Part shown: piece by piece, positions 11,848 through 22,229 of the stretch
Position numbering within the stretch: position 1 is the first letter of the stretch
How the letters are laid out: each line of letters opens with the position of its first letter
Source: Cochliopodium minus
Taxonomy: Eukaryota; Discosea; Himatismenida; Cochliopodiidae
Direction: 5' to 3'
Assembly: GCA_024220525.1 (NCBI GenBank)
Contig: JAMYWO010000182.1
Location: forward strand, 1-64,000
DNA: 64,000 nucleotides
Translations under genes and position numbers: made by a program
The notes under the pieces: generated by a model
Database searches by the model: none
The model's input: only the letters and a program-made list of their open reading frames with translations
Told to the model about the DNA's origin: nothing

Positions 11848-12465
11848 ATGAAACTAAAAAGTTCCTTAGTTCTTGATTTTGAAAAAGAGAAAATCAAAAA
11901 TGTTGTAAACCAAAAAAGGAAAAATGTTGTAAACCAAAAAAGAAAATCAACTAAAACCCCAAAAAAGGATATTCAAAAGAAATTGAAAGTTGATTTCTCC
12001 AAATTTGAAACAGATCCTGACCTAAAAAAATTTATCATACATGCAGAAAGAACAAGAAAAGACATTGAAAAAAGAAAATATACCATAGAGGAATCTATTA
12101 TGAGAAATGAAAAAGATGGAATCAAAGAATTATTTCCCTTGATGAAGGATAAAACAATTAAAGATTTTTTTGAGGGAAATCAATTTCTTTCTGAGATGCA
12201 AACATTTTTGCAAGATTTACAGAGAAGAACTGATCATAAAATGTCAACTAAAATGAAACATTTAAACTATATCTCCATACTTTTTGAATGGTACAAAGAT
12301 CGATTTGCTAAAAAACGAGAAATTGAAGCAATTAGACAAGCAAATTTTCTTGTTAAAAATCTCTATTGTTATTACGCAGATGAACTCTCATCAATTAAAA
12401 AAGAACAAGAGGAGGCTGGTAAATTAGTTGAAATGATGTTTGAGGACGAATTATCTCAAAATTAA
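11848..12465 (+). CDS. lysine-rich protein of unknown function
   Basis: A single exon of 205 residues. The N-terminal 50 residues are strongly basic and contain an exact tandem octapeptide (KNVVNQKR twice, a 24-bp DNA duplication). The rest is mixed charged helix, with SEMQTFLQDLQRRTDHKMS and a Glu-rich C-terminus. No known domain was recognised. The basic N-terminus suggests a nuclear or nucleic-acid-associated protein, which is inference only. It has no signal peptide and no introns, unlike its secreted neighbours. Confidence 0.6.
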   Translation: MKLKSSLVLDFEKEKIKNVVNQKRKNVVNQKRKSTKTPKKDIQKKLKVDFSKFETDPDLKKFIIHAERTRKDIEKRKYTIEESIMRNEKDGIKELFPLMKDKTIKDFFEGNQFLSEMQTFLQDLQRRTDHKMSTKMKHLNYISILFEWYKDRFAKKREIEAIRQANFLVKNLYCYYADELSSIKKEQEEAGKLVEMMFEDELSQN

Positions 12466-12891
12466 AATTAAAAATAAATAAATTCTATTTTAAAGAATCT
12501 TTTTATTTTTTCGTATCATATCATATATATTATGTTATGATTTGTTTTGATTCATAAATTTGTCCAATTCAACAAAGATATTTGAATGATATTTAATCCA
12601 AAAAAAAAATTTTCAACATATATATTTTCTTTTTTAAATCATATAATAACAAAATTTTTTATAAATAAACAAATTGAACTTTTATAGAAGAGCTTTCAAC
12701 ATTGAGGCTTTGAGTGTAGTCTCCCACCACACAAATAACACACTTTAATCATGAGGGTTTTCTCATTGATCTGAAATATTTGTCAACCAATCTTTCAAAC
12801 AAACAAAAATTCTTTTGGTTTTTATTTAAAAGAAAAAAAAATTTTTTTGGGGTGTTATTTGAAAATTGAGGAATTATTTTTTTATTTGATT
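12466..12891. other. intergenic stretch holding a conserved short repeat
   Basis: Separates two convergent genes. It is AT-rich except for the conserved 60-nt hairpin-forming sequence at 12,693-12,753, which has a second copy at 35,523-35,584. Confidence 0.6.
12693..12753. repeat. conserved hairpin-forming sequence, copy 1
   Basis: About 60 nt shared with 35,523-35,584, with the core GTGTAGTCTCCCACCACAC identical. On either strand the core folds as a six-pair stem (GTGTAG with CACCACAC on one reading) around a constant seven-base loop. Flanks differ while keeping pairing potential. It could be a small structured RNA or a dispersed repeat; strand is unknown. Confidence 0.5.
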
Positions 12892-13392
12892 TCATTTTTT
12901 TTCCTTTGAATCCATAAATAACCTCTTCATCTCTTTTTCTTCCTCGACAGTAGTGAGGCAACAACCAATGGTGGAAGGAGTACACGTCCCATCAAAACAA
13001 TAAGAATCCTGGGCATTTCTTTCCAATAAATTCCCAGGGACCTTCCCTCCCTTTAAAGTACCCAAAGGAAATAAATTGTTAGAATTACAAGTTGTGGTTC
13101 CACAATTATTAGGAAATGATAAACATCTTCCTATTGTTTGATTAGTACAACATCCTCCACTACATCCTGGTAAACAAGTTGCTTGGCAAGGAAATACTTG
13201 ATATGGGCTTTGATTGAAGCAGTTGCATTCACTTCCGTTGTTCATTACCTTGCAAGTACTGTTTGTTATGTTTACGTTTCCTGTGTAGACGCATTCAAAG
13301 CAGATGTTTCCGTAAGTACAGCATGAAATTGTGGTTTGAGCAAGAATAAAGGTAAATAATCCGAGAAAAATAGAAATCAAAAATAATTTCAT
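12892..13392 (-). CDS. cysteine-rich secreted protein
   Basis: A single exon of 166 residues with a signal peptide (MKLFLISIFLGLFTFILAQ) followed by more than twenty cysteines in pairs and short loops. The motifs GRCLSFPN and a C-terminal DGTC..STIG.CLTT are shared with the gene at 24,958-25,330 inside the virus-like element, so the two are paralogues. The tail after CLTT is Lys/Glu-rich. No known domain was recognised. A disulfide-stabilised extracellular protein, perhaps for surface, predation or defence, is a reasonable guess but is not shown by the sequence. Confidence 0.75.
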   Translation of the reverse strand: MKLFLISIFLGLFTFILAQTTISCCTYGNICFECVYTGNVNITNSTCKVMNNGSECNCFNQSPYQVFPCQATCLPGCSGGCCTNQTIGRCLSFPNNCGTTTCNSNNLFPLGTLKGGKVPGNLLERNAQDSYCFDGTCTPSTIGCCLTTVEEEKEMKRLFMDSKEKK

Positions 13393-14103
13393 TTTTTTAT
13401 ATTTTCTAAATTTTAAAAGAGAAGACTCAATGGATATATAATTTTAAATATTTGTCCAAAATTCTCAACATAAATTTTCACATTCAGTTTCTGAATAGTA
13501 CAACAAGAAATTTTTTTGAGGACTTCACAAATATATTATCAATAAACACTGTAAATGAAAATAAAAAAAAAGTATAAGGCACAATAACCAAACATTTCAT
13601 CCATATCCATTACTACAAATGATGGAGGATAAGAATTAGAATTATATCATCTTCAGTTTTGATTTTCAATTCATTATTTTGCTGAAAATATAGAAATATA
13701 TCACCAAATTTCCTCAGATGCATAACACATGAAAGAATCTGAGAATGGATAGATAAATGATAATCCTTTCAATATATGAATTTATAATTCGATATCATTG
13801 AGAAATATTTTTTTGATTGAAAATATATTTTTGAAAAAATTTCAATTCAACTTTCTATCAAAGCTCAAAAAAATGTTTCCATTTAGGACAAAGATAATTT
13901 TTGCACTTGTTCTCCTTCGAATTTAAAAAAAAAAAAATTGTCAAATAATCCACCTTTTGAGAATAAGGGGTAAATAATAAAAGTTAAAATCCATCTTTAT
14001 CCTTCTATGATCGATTGAATCATTGATAAATCCAAAAATTAATATCATATTCTTAAATTCACCTCTTATTTTTAAAAAGAGATAGCCAATAAAATCAAAT
14101 AAT
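13393..14103. other. intergenic stretch
   Basis: About 700 bases between divergent genes (the secreted protein on minus, the RCC1 gene on plus), so it should contain both promoters. I see no open frame, strong repeat or structured RNA. Confidence 0.45.
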
Positions 14104-15696
14104 ATGAAAGAAATGAAATCAACATCAACATCATGCTTCTCTCTTCACACTATTGTATATTATGGTAAAAATTGATATTTATTTTAGCTGAATAAATAAA
14201 TAAAAATAATATTTGATTTTATATTCAAAACAAAAGAAAATGGAGATCTATTTTCTTTTGGAATCAACAGTTTCGGACAATGTGGCTTGGGGAACACAAA
14301 AAACAAAAACATCTTAAAACCGACTAAAGTACTCAACAATCCAAACATAAAGTCGATAATATTAGGTGTACATAATTCTTTTTATTTGGAAAGTAAAAAT
14401 CAAAAACATCTCCAAAATAAAAATTTAAATTAAATTTTTTGATAGAAAATGGAGATTTATATGGTTGTGGTAAATTTATTTTTTTAATTTTTTTTTAAAT
14501 TTTTTTATTTTTAAAAAATTTTTTGAATTTTATTTTTTATGTACAGGTTATAATCCCAACGGACAACTTGGGATACCCAACAATAATAATAGCCAGTACA
14601 GATTTACTTATGTTACTTCCAACGTAAAAAAAGTGTTTGCTTCGTACGAATTCACCCTCATACAAAAAGGCAAAAAATAAAAAAAAATTCAAAAAAACTC
14701 AAAAAAATAAAAATTATGAAATTTCTTATTAAAGATGATGGGAAAATATATTTCAGTGGACTGTGGAACGGAATTAATAAACAATCTATGGGTTTCACAG
14801 AACTCAAAATAGAAGGTGTCGAGTCGTTTTCGTGTGGAGGGTATCATGCATTGTTCATAAAATGTAAATTTTAAAAAAATAAAAATTTGAAGAAAATATT
14901 TAAAAAAAAACAAAAAAAAAAAAAATGATAACAAAATGATAACAAAATAATCAAGAAAATAAGATAAATAAAATGAAAAATAATAAAAAATAAAGAAAAA
15001 TAATAATCAAAAAAATCAAAATAATCAAAATAATCAAAATAATCAAAATAATCAAAATAATCAAAATCATCAAAATAAAATATTTTTAGATCAAAAAATA
15101 AAAAATAAAAACATTTTTTTGATTAATTGAAGATAATAAGGAAATATGGAGCATGGGATCTAATGAATTTGGACAGTGCGGATTCGAAAAAAATATCAAG
15201 TTTGTATCAGATCCAAGGTTGGTGACGACTGACAAAAATGTTATTTCTGTTTGTTGTGGATATCACCACTCCTTCTTCCTAACAAGTTAAAAAATAAAAA
15301 TAAAAAACAAAAAATATTCTAAAAATAATAATTAAAAACAAAAAATAAAAATGTAACAATAAAAAAACAAAAATTATAAAAAAATAAAAAATAAAAAATA
15401 AAAATTTTAAAAAATTAAATTATAAAAAATAAAAAATAAAAAATAAAAAATAAAAAATAAAAATTTTAAAAATTAAATTATTAGAAAATAAAAATGGAGC
15501 AACTCTTTTGAAATGTTTTGGGAAAAACGATCATGGGCAGTTGGGACTCAATCACAAAATGACACAGTTTGGAATACAAACCATCCATGGGAATTCAAAC
15601 ATACTTTCTGTACATTGTGGAGGAGATCACTCCTTCATTCTAAATAGTAAAAAAAATAAAAAAAAAATAAAAAATAAAAAATAAAAAATAAAATAA

Positions 15697-15728
<32 letters not shown>

Positions 15729-18700
15729 TGTAAATAAAAATAAAATAAAAATTAAATATAAAAATAAAATAAAAAAATAAAAATAAAATAAATAAAATAA
15801 AAAATAAAAATAAAAAAAAACAATAAAAACAAAAATAATAAATAAAATATAAATTTTTTTTAAATTTTAGATGATGGAAATGTTTTATCTTGCGGTCGTA
15901 ACGACTTTGGGCAGCTTGGACTTGGAAACACGAACAGTTGTTCTATCTTTTCCAAAACCAATTTATCTTCTATCTTGTACATCACAACTGGATACTTCCA
16001 CACCATGTTCATTAATGGTATAATTATTTAAAAAAATTTGTTTATTTTGAATTAAAACAAATTATATTATTCAAAATTATTTTTTTAGTAGAAATTTTCA
16101 AATATTTATTTTTCCGTTTTACATTTTATTTTTTAGTTATTTTTTATTTTTATTTTTGCATTAATTACTTTTATAATTTTTATAATTTATTTTTTAAATT
16201 TTATTTTGTTATTTTTATAATTTTTTGATTTATTTTTTAAAATTATTTTCATATATTCCGTTTTATTTCTCATTTTATTTTTTATTTTTGTTTTTATTTT
16301 CATTTTGTAAATTTTTTTTATTTCTAATTTTATTTTTTATTTTTATTTTTATTTTCATTTTGTAAAATTTTTTTATTTTTATTTGTTTATTTTTTATCAG
16401 ACAAAAAAGAAATATTGGCTTGTGGATCGGGAAACTCTGGAAGATTGGGATTAACCGACGAAAAAGACAGGAACGTTGCTTGCAAACTAGATGTAAAGGA
16501 GATCAAAATCATCCAAAATTCCAATTACTACAGTCAAACCTACAACGTAAAAAATGGCTTTAAAAAAAAAATAAAAAAAGTATGTATGTTTACTTTTAAT
16601 TTTGTTAGGAAGAGCTAGAAGTTAATTTCATTTTTGAAATGGTAAGAAAAAAAAATATTCAATTTTGTATTTTTTAACCTTAAAAATTAAAATAATAAAA
16701 ATAAAAAGAATATATAAATAAGTTGAAAAAAACTTTTAAAAAAATAAAAAAAAAATATTAGAGATCAAAAAAAATATAAAAAAAATGTTGAATTAAAGAA
16801 AAATAAATAAATATGACAATTAATAAAAAAATAAACAATTAAATGGTAAAAAAAAAAAGAATAAAATGATATAAAATAATTTATTCTTCAAAAAAAATTT
16901 AAAATAAATTTAAATTAGAAAAAAAAACATTGATCAAAAAAAAACTTTTTCAAAAATAAGAACAAATGAAAGATAAATTTAAAATAAAATTCTTTTGTTC
17001 TTCAAAGAAAATAGAAGGAGAAAAAGAGAAAAAGGTGGAGGTGAAAAAGAAAATCGACTGCGACAAAATCCTGAAGGAAATTCTCGACGAAATATGGAAA
17101 GAGAACAATTTTTTCGGGTATGACGAATCCCAAACCAAGTACATGCTTGTCAATCAGCTTTACATCAACAATTTTCTAATTGACAGAAAAGAAATTGAAA
17201 AAATGTTTATTGGATGGGTGGAAAAAAACAACAAGGCAATTTTTTATATTTTTATTTTTATTTTTATTTATTCTGATTTTTTTGTTTTGATTTTTTTTTT
17301 TATTATTTTTTCTTTTTATTTTACATTTTTATATTTTTATTTTGAATTTATTATTTTTTTATTTTATTTATTATTATTCATTTTTTTATTTTTATTTTTA
17401 TTTATTTATTTTTTTTCATTACTTTTTATTTTTTATTTTTTGTTTTGTTTATTTTTTGAATATTGAATTTTGATTTTTGGATTTTTAAACCTTTTTTTAT
17501 TTTTATTTTTTATTTTTTCGTTCATTATTTTAAATTTTATTTCAATATTAATTTTTTTAACATATTTTTAATTTTGTCTTTTTTTTTGTGATTTTTTTTT
17601 ATTTTGTTTATTTTTTGAATTTTTGTTTTATTATTTTTATTATTATTTTAAATTTTTTTGTAGGTCAGAATTGTTTATCACTTACCCCAATCTCGTTTCG
17701 CTTTTAATGAGTTTTCCAAAGAGAAGGATAACGAAATAAACAAGCTCAAAGAGTTTGTCATCAACCTTGAAAAACAAATCATGGGTAAGAAAAAATAAAA
17801 AATAAAAAAAACAAAAAATAAAAAATAAAAAAATAAAAATAAAAAATAACATAAAAAAATAAAAAAAATTTTTAGAAAAAAAAGAATCTCTCAAGAAAAA
17901 TAATGAGACTTTTCAAGAAATTGGCAACAATACTAACAATAACACCACCAGTAACAACAATAACACCACAAACAATACAAAAAAAAAATTCAACATCAAT
18001 GCAAACAACATAGACAATGAAATATTCCACATCAAAAACTCGATTTCGATACTTTCGGAGTACATTTTGAACATGGAAAAAAACAACAAGGAGGAAGTAG
18101 AAAATCTGAAAAGAGAGAACGAGCTACAAAACAAAAAAATGGTGGAAATTAAAAACTTTTCTGAGAAAGAAAAACTGTTTCGAGTGTACATCGAAGAAAA
18201 GGAAAGGGAAAATATGGTTTTGAGAGATTCCCTTAATAAACTTCAAGAAACCCTCCAGCAGGCTGAAGAGGAGAGGAAGTTGGGAGAGGAGAAGGCGGGG
18301 CTGTTGAAGAAGAAGATGGAGGAGCAGATGAAAAAGTTTTCGATTTTCTTTTCTTTCAACAACAAACAAGATGGCAACGAGAATTCTTATTTCTTAGCGG
18401 AGAATTTGAAAGATTTCTACAAGTGTGGTGTCTGTACGAAGATCCTCAAGAACCCTCAGCTCTGTCCCCAATGCGACCAATGTTGCTGCAAAAAATGTTG
18501 CAAGAACGACAAGTTCTGTCCTTTCGAAAGTTGCACCAACGAAGAAATGGAAGGACACGTTATCTACGAAAAGAGAATTAACAACCTCATTGTTTTTTGT
18601 TCTATTTGTAATCAAAAATTAAAGTTTTGTGACTTTGACAAACACTTTTCTGAGCACAAGTTTGATTGTCGGTTCAAGGAGAAGGGTTGTGGTGTGGTGG

Positions 18701-18828
18701 AGAGACGGGATGTGTTGCGGATTCATGAGAAGGAGTGCAAGTTTTTCTCGGAGTATCTCAAGAAGGAGAGGGAGACTTTGTTTGACTCTTTGTACGAGTT
18801 TTTCAGTGAATATATTGACAACAATTGA
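14104..18828 (+). CDS. RCC1-repeat protein with coiled coil and RING/TRAF-type zinc fingers
   Basis: Start ATG 14,104 gives MKEMKSTSTS; the first exon splices in phase to GDLFSFGINSFGQCGLGN. RCC1 blades follow in separate exons: ENGDLYGCG, IWSMGSNEFGQCG, KCFGKNDHGQLGL, VLSCGRNDFGQLGLGN and ILACGSGNSGRLGL, enough for one seven-bladed propeller. After about 17,000 comes a linker, then a long coiled coil (18,060-18,340). Next is a RING-like finger (CGVCTKILKNPQLCPQC ... CCKKCC ... CPFESC) and TRAF-type finger sequence (CSICNQKLKFC, CRFKEKGCG). RCC1 propellers bind GTPases or chromatin, and RING/TRAF fingers suggest ubiquitin ligase or adaptor activity. The introns at 14.9-15.85 kb are unusually A-rich on the sense strand. 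Confidence 0.8.
15013..15070. repeat. AATCAAAAT tandem repeat in an intron
   Basis: About six units of a nine-base AT-rich motif lie inside an intron of the RCC1 gene. Neighbouring introns are packed with AAAAAT runs. Simple repeats only. Confidence 0.8.
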
Positions 18829-18989
18829 AATTAATTAAAAAGAATTAATTGTTTTTTTAAAATTAATTGATTTCCAGTTTATAATCAATTTATGAAGGGT
18901 ATTAAATAATTGATGGATAAAATGATTTTTTGTTTTCCAAAATGAGATATTATAGTGAATTAAAAGTGATAAATAAATAATTTAATGAT

Positions 18990-19349
18990 TTAATCTTTTT
19001 CTTCCTCTTTATCTTTTTTCTTTTCTTCTTTTGGAGGATTTTCACTTATTTTCTTCTTATATTCCTCCAATGTTTTTGTGAATATTTTCATATCATATTC
19101 ATATCTAATTTTATAAGGTTTCTTGTCCTCATCCGTTAATTTGGTCCACATTTCATGCAATTTTTTATCTAATTGCTTTTTGACTATATTTGGTTCTCTT
19201 TTCCTGATTGAATCTCTGTTATCATTTGCAAAACTTTTGAATGGATTTACAGGTCTTTTTGGCCTGTCTTTATCTTTTTTAATTTTTTTGGTTTTGGGAA
19301 CATCTTCATCCTCATTTTTCTTCTTTTCTTGTTTGTTAGTTTTTGGCAT
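18990..19349 (-). CDS. HMG-box chromatin protein
   Basis: A single exon of 119 residues. A basic, acidic-patched N-terminus (about 28 residues) leads into one HMG box: RPKRPVNPFKSFANDNRD (helix 1), then LDKKLHEMWTKLTDEDKKPY (helix 2), then a long third helix to KKK. The C-terminus is a Lys/Glu tail. Length and layout match small NHP6/HMGB-type proteins that bend DNA and help nucleosome remodelling. The box is complete; the Pro-x-Asn-Pro-Phe start and the buried Trp are present. Confidence 0.92.
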   Translation of the reverse strand: MPKTNKQEKKKNEDEDVPKTKKIKKDKDRPKRPVNPFKSFANDNRDSIRKREPNIVKKQLDKKLHEMWTKLTDEDKKPYKIRYEYDMKIFTKTLEEYKKKISENPPKEEKKKDKEEEKD

Positions 19350-19501
19350 TTTTTTTTATTTTATAAATTTGAAAAATTGGAATATAATGAGAAAAGGATA
19401 TTAAAGTTGTTTTATATTGTCAACACTTAAATACATAGAAAAATAAAGGATTTTGTTTGTTAATAAATACATTTTTTAATTTTTTAAAAGATTTGTTGTT
19501 T

Positions 19502-20092
19502 TTAAAGAATGTTGCATCCTCCTCCACTTTTTTCCTTCTTTCCAGAGGATTCAGTTGGAAATAAATGACATCTAATTGCTTCATCAAATACAAGCTTCAA
19601 ATTCTTTTGAGTGAGTGCGGAACATTCAATATATTTGATTGCTCCAATTTCTTTGGACATTGCCAATCCTCTTTCATATGTGATTGGTGCTGATTTCTTT
19701 TCAGCTAATTTTTGAATGGTATTTGGATCATCTCTCAAATCCAATTTTGTTCCAACAAGAATACACTTTGTATTTGGCATATGAAGTCTAATTTCTGGCA
19801 TCCATTTTGATTTTACATTATCAAAAGAAGTTGGAGAAATCAATGAGAAGCAAATCAAGAAAACATCTGTTTGTGGATAAGATAATGGTCTCAATTTATC
19901 ATAATCTTCTTGTCCTGCAGTATCCCAGAGTCCCAAATTGATTGGTTTTCCATCAACCATTACATTTGCAGAATAATTATCAAATACAGTTGGGATATAT
20001 TCTCCTGGAAAAGCATTTGTTGTATAACTGATCAATAAGCAAGTTTTACCAACTGCTCCATCTCCAACAACAACACATTTAACGTTTTGCAT
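19502..20092 (-). CDS. Rac/Rho-family small GTPase
   Basis: The protein starts at 20,092 ([18 protein letters not shown]), giving 196 residues; an upstream in-frame extension rich in Phe/Lys is untranslated leader. All G motifs are present: P-loop GDGAVGKT, switch [39 protein letters not shown] with the Rho-type insert after it, and ECSAL. The C-terminus has a basic stretch and a CNIL prenylation box, predicting geranylgeranylation and plasma-membrane targeting. Rac proteins control actin, pinocytosis and NADPH oxidase. Single exon. The insert and YSANV wording place it in Rac rather than Ras or Rab. Confidence 0.96.
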   Translation of the reverse strand: MQNVKCVVVGDGAVGKTCLLISYTTNAFPGEYIPTVFDNYSANVMVDGKPINLGLWDTAGQEDYDKLRPLSYPQTDVFLICFSLISPTSFDNVKSKWMPEIRLHMPNTKCILVGTKLDLRDDPNTIQKLAEKKSAPITYERGLAMSKEIGAIKYIECSALTQKNLKLVFDEAIRCHLFPTESSGKKEKSGGGCNIL

Positions 20093-20621
20093 TTTAAAAT
20101 TTTGATTTGAGGTTTTTTTTAAAGAAAGTTTTTTTTTATTTTTTTCCCAATTCAACTTTAAAAAAAAAATTAAAAAAAAAGATAAAATCTTTTTTTTCCA
20201 AAAATAGTATTTTATAATAAAACAAATCAAAAATAAAAAAAAAATATTTGAAAGTTTCAAGCTTCAAATACAAACATCCTATGCTCACAATCAAATTTCC
20301 TTTTGATTTTATCTCATTATCTTTTTATTTTTATTGAAAAAATACTTAATTTTCTTTTTAGAAAATAGAAAAATTTAATCAAAAAAATGTGATGAATTTT
20401 TGGAGGTATTTGTTTGATTTGATGTCATATAATCTAAAATATACTCAATTTTTAACAAATAAAAAATTTTGTTTTGTTTTTACCCGCCTTTTTATAAAAA
20501 TTAAAAAAAATTGAAAATATTAAGAATTGTTGTTTTTTATTTTGTCATTTTCCATTTGAAATATTTGATTTGTTTCTTTCAAAAACAAAAAGTATAAAAA
20601 CAAAACAAACTTTTAAATTTT
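20093..20621. other. upstream region of the Rac gene, ending at a contig join
   Basis: AT-rich promoter and leader sequence with long A and T runs. No other gene is seen. It stops at the ambiguous base at 20,622, where the sequence that follows may not be its true neighbour. Confidence 0.5.
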
Positions 20622-20699
20622 NAATTAAAAAGTAATTATTTATGTGAAATAACAATTGATTTTCCTATTTTTTTTTTTTATTTATTTCAGAAAGAAATA
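20622..20699. other. contig join (N) followed by a 77-bp duplicate of 52,511-52,587
   Basis: A single N at 20,622 is followed by 77 bases identical to 52,511-52,587, which itself ends at an N (52,588). Equal length and exact identity point to a shared k-mer at contig ends, not a biological repeat. The right part encodes the last codons of the ankyrin gene. Confidence 0.85.
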
Positions 20700-21225
20700 T
20701 AAAACTTTTTAATAAAAGTTAATGTTGAAATAATTTGTATTAAAGGTTTTGGAACTTTGATTTTGTATTTACACAAACAACAAATAGAAGTAAACAAAAT
20801 TTCAAGTTCATGTGCGGAGAGAAAATGTCTATCATTGAAAGTAATAAAATTAGGATTGAAAGGTCTTTCACTTTCAAATGTTTTGAAAATATCAACAATT
20901 CTTGAATTCTTTTTTTTGGGCAAATTGCTTAGGAGTTAAAAATTCCTTGTTCTTAAGATCTAAATAATACCGAAGAATATACTCTTTATGATTTTCGTCT
21001 TCTATTTTTATTTGTTCTTTTATTTGATTATTCATCATAGCAAATAAACCAGATGGACAATATCTGCTAGGTTTCTCGTGAGAAGGAGGATTATCAGGAT
21101 GATAAACGTTGTAAACATACCAAAGTAAGAAATAAACTAAGTCTTCCCTTTGTTCTAAAACACAAACATGGAAGATATTTTCATCATTTTTACTTGCAAG
21201 TGTTATTTTAAGTCCTCTTTGAAAC
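20687..21225 (-). pseudogene. 3' half of a host ankyrin-repeat gene, cut off by the element
   Basis: A minus-strand frame comes out of the left end of the virus-like element and continues as host-type protein (KITLASKNDENIFHVCVLEQ, then FLLWYVYNVYHPDN). It is the downstream half of the ankyrin gene whose upstream half lies at 32,857-33,664; the GAAAC target duplication marks the cut. After LTPKQFAQKK the frame changes at a run of eight A near 20,916, and the sensible protein continues in the next frame to a TGA at 20,687-20,689. That shift may be decay after disruption or a homopolymer error. The half has no start of its own. Confidence 0.8.
21221..21225. repeat. 5-bp target-site duplication (left)
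   Basis: GAAAC directly before the left terminal repeat. The same five bases follow the right terminal repeat at 32,857-32,861. A 5-bp duplication is typical of retroviral-type integrases. Confidence 0.85.
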
Positions 21226-21409
21226 TGTTGCCGTCCATCACCTAATCTTTCGCCCTCCATTCCCCTAATCATTCCCTATATTATTCCCTTACTTTCGCCA
21301 CCCTTTGCCTCGCCAACAGTTCGCCATTTGTTCGCATTTTTTCCTATATTATTTCTATATTTTTACTATGATATAAATTGTGTGGATTCTTTATTGATGG
21401 ACGACAACA
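21226..21409 (+). repeat. left terminal direct repeat (184 bp)
   Basis: Starts TGTTGCCGTCCATCA and ends TGATGGACGACAACA, so its own ends are inverted repeats matching at 14 of 15 bases. Inside, TTCGCC or TTCGC recurs five times, a possible protein-binding array. It is less AT-rich than its surroundings. It matches 32,673-32,856 except at three bases. Confidence 0.92.
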
Positions 21410-21475
21410 CCTCCACGATTTTATATTCATTTAAACTTTGAGAACAAAAGAGAAAAAGAGAGAGAAGAGAAAATA
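21410..21475 (+). repeat. inner inverted repeat, left
   Basis: Begins CCTC and includes AAACTTTGAGA followed by a GAGA-rich stretch. The reverse complement of 32,607-32,672 shows the same order of blocks at lower identity. The element therefore has imperfect inverted repeats immediately inside its direct repeats. Confidence 0.6.
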
Positions 21476-21572
21476 ATTTGAAAAAGTCTTTAGAATAAAA
21501 TCAATGTTTAATTTTCTAAAATTTATTAAAGTTTTTTACAAATATAATTTTCTTCTCTCTCTTTCTCTCCTC
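21440..21572. repeat. GAGA/CTCT imperfect palindrome (copy 1)
   Basis: A purine-rich arm (GAGAAAAAGAGAGAGAAG) and a pyrimidine-rich arm (TTCTCTCTCTTTCTCTCC) enclose an AT-rich centre beginning ATTTGAAAAAG. Similar palindromes lie at 26,372, 26,981 and 32,505, always between genes of the element. Confidence 0.65.
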
Positions 21573-21583
21573 ATTTTTAGAAT

Positions 21584-22210
21584 TTAAAGATTATTAAGTA
21601 CTGGTGCTTTTGCAATAAATTTTCTTTTGTTTATTTTATCAACAAAGAAAAAAGAATATGGTAAACTCAATTTATTTCTAAACCATTCTTCAAACTCTTT
21701 TTGACTATTAAAATTTCTAAAATAACTTTCATAAATTCTCTTTAATGATGCAAAAGTAGTTTGATTAAATATTATTTTGTAATAACTTAACTCTCTAATA
21801 TAAGTTGGAATGACAGAAGCATATTGTGCAACAAAAATAATTGAAATATTATAATGTCTAAAACTTCCCAACAATCTTTTTAAAACTTTACTGTAAGAAT
21901 TTAAAGTACCCATAATATGATCAAATATAAGACAAATTTTCGAGTCAATTTTATTTAAATAAAATTTCTTTTGCTTATCCATTATTTTCTCGATTGATTC
22001 ATCAATATTCAAAGAAGACAATATTTTATATTTAATTCCTAATTTATTTAAATATTTATAACTATCTGTAAATCCTGTTGAAGTAAATACTAAAACATAA
22101 TTAAAAACATATTTTGACTCTGCCATTATGTATTTAACAACATGACTCTTTCCCGATCCGCACGACCCTAATACACTCAAGATGTAAGAATGAACTAAAT
22201 TTAGTGACAT
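21584..22210 (-). CDS. A32-like packaging ATPase (FtsK/HerA superfamily)
   Basis: 208 residues with a Walker A loop near the start (GSCGSGKSHVVKYIMAESKY) and a Walker B strand (KICLIFDHI). A later conserved polar segment (ISIIFVAQY) fits sensor/arginine-finger regions of this class. Size and motif order match the genome-packaging ATPases of Polintons, virophages and large DNA viruses, which pump DNA into capsids. It lies next to integrase and the penton-like gene, the usual company. Its start codon is only 19 bp from the divergent integrase start. The frame looks whole. Confidence 0.82.
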   Translation of the reverse strand: MSLNLVHSYILSVLGSCGSGKSHVVKYIMAESKYVFNYVLVFTSTGFTDSYKYLNKLGIKYKILSSLNIDESIEKIMDKQKKFYLNKIDSKICLIFDHIMGTLNSYSKVLKRLLGSFRHYNISIIFVAQYASVIPTYIRELSYYKIIFNQTTFASLKRIYESYFRNFNSQKEFEEWFRNKLSLPYSFFFVDKINKRKFIAKAPVLNNL

Positions 22211-22229
22211 TTTTTTTTAGTAATATAGA
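22211..22229. promoter_or_regulatory. 19-bp divergent intergenic space
   Basis: Only 19 AT-rich bases separate the ATPase and integrase start codons on opposite strands. Any promoter must overlap the coding ends or work in both directions. No defined motif is recognised. Confidence 0.35.

Noticed and set aside
17240-17660. Hydrophobic 'membrane protein' continuing the RCC1 gene.
   Set aside because: The Phe/Ile/Leu-rich reading is a translated T-rich intron; clean donor and acceptor sites remove it.
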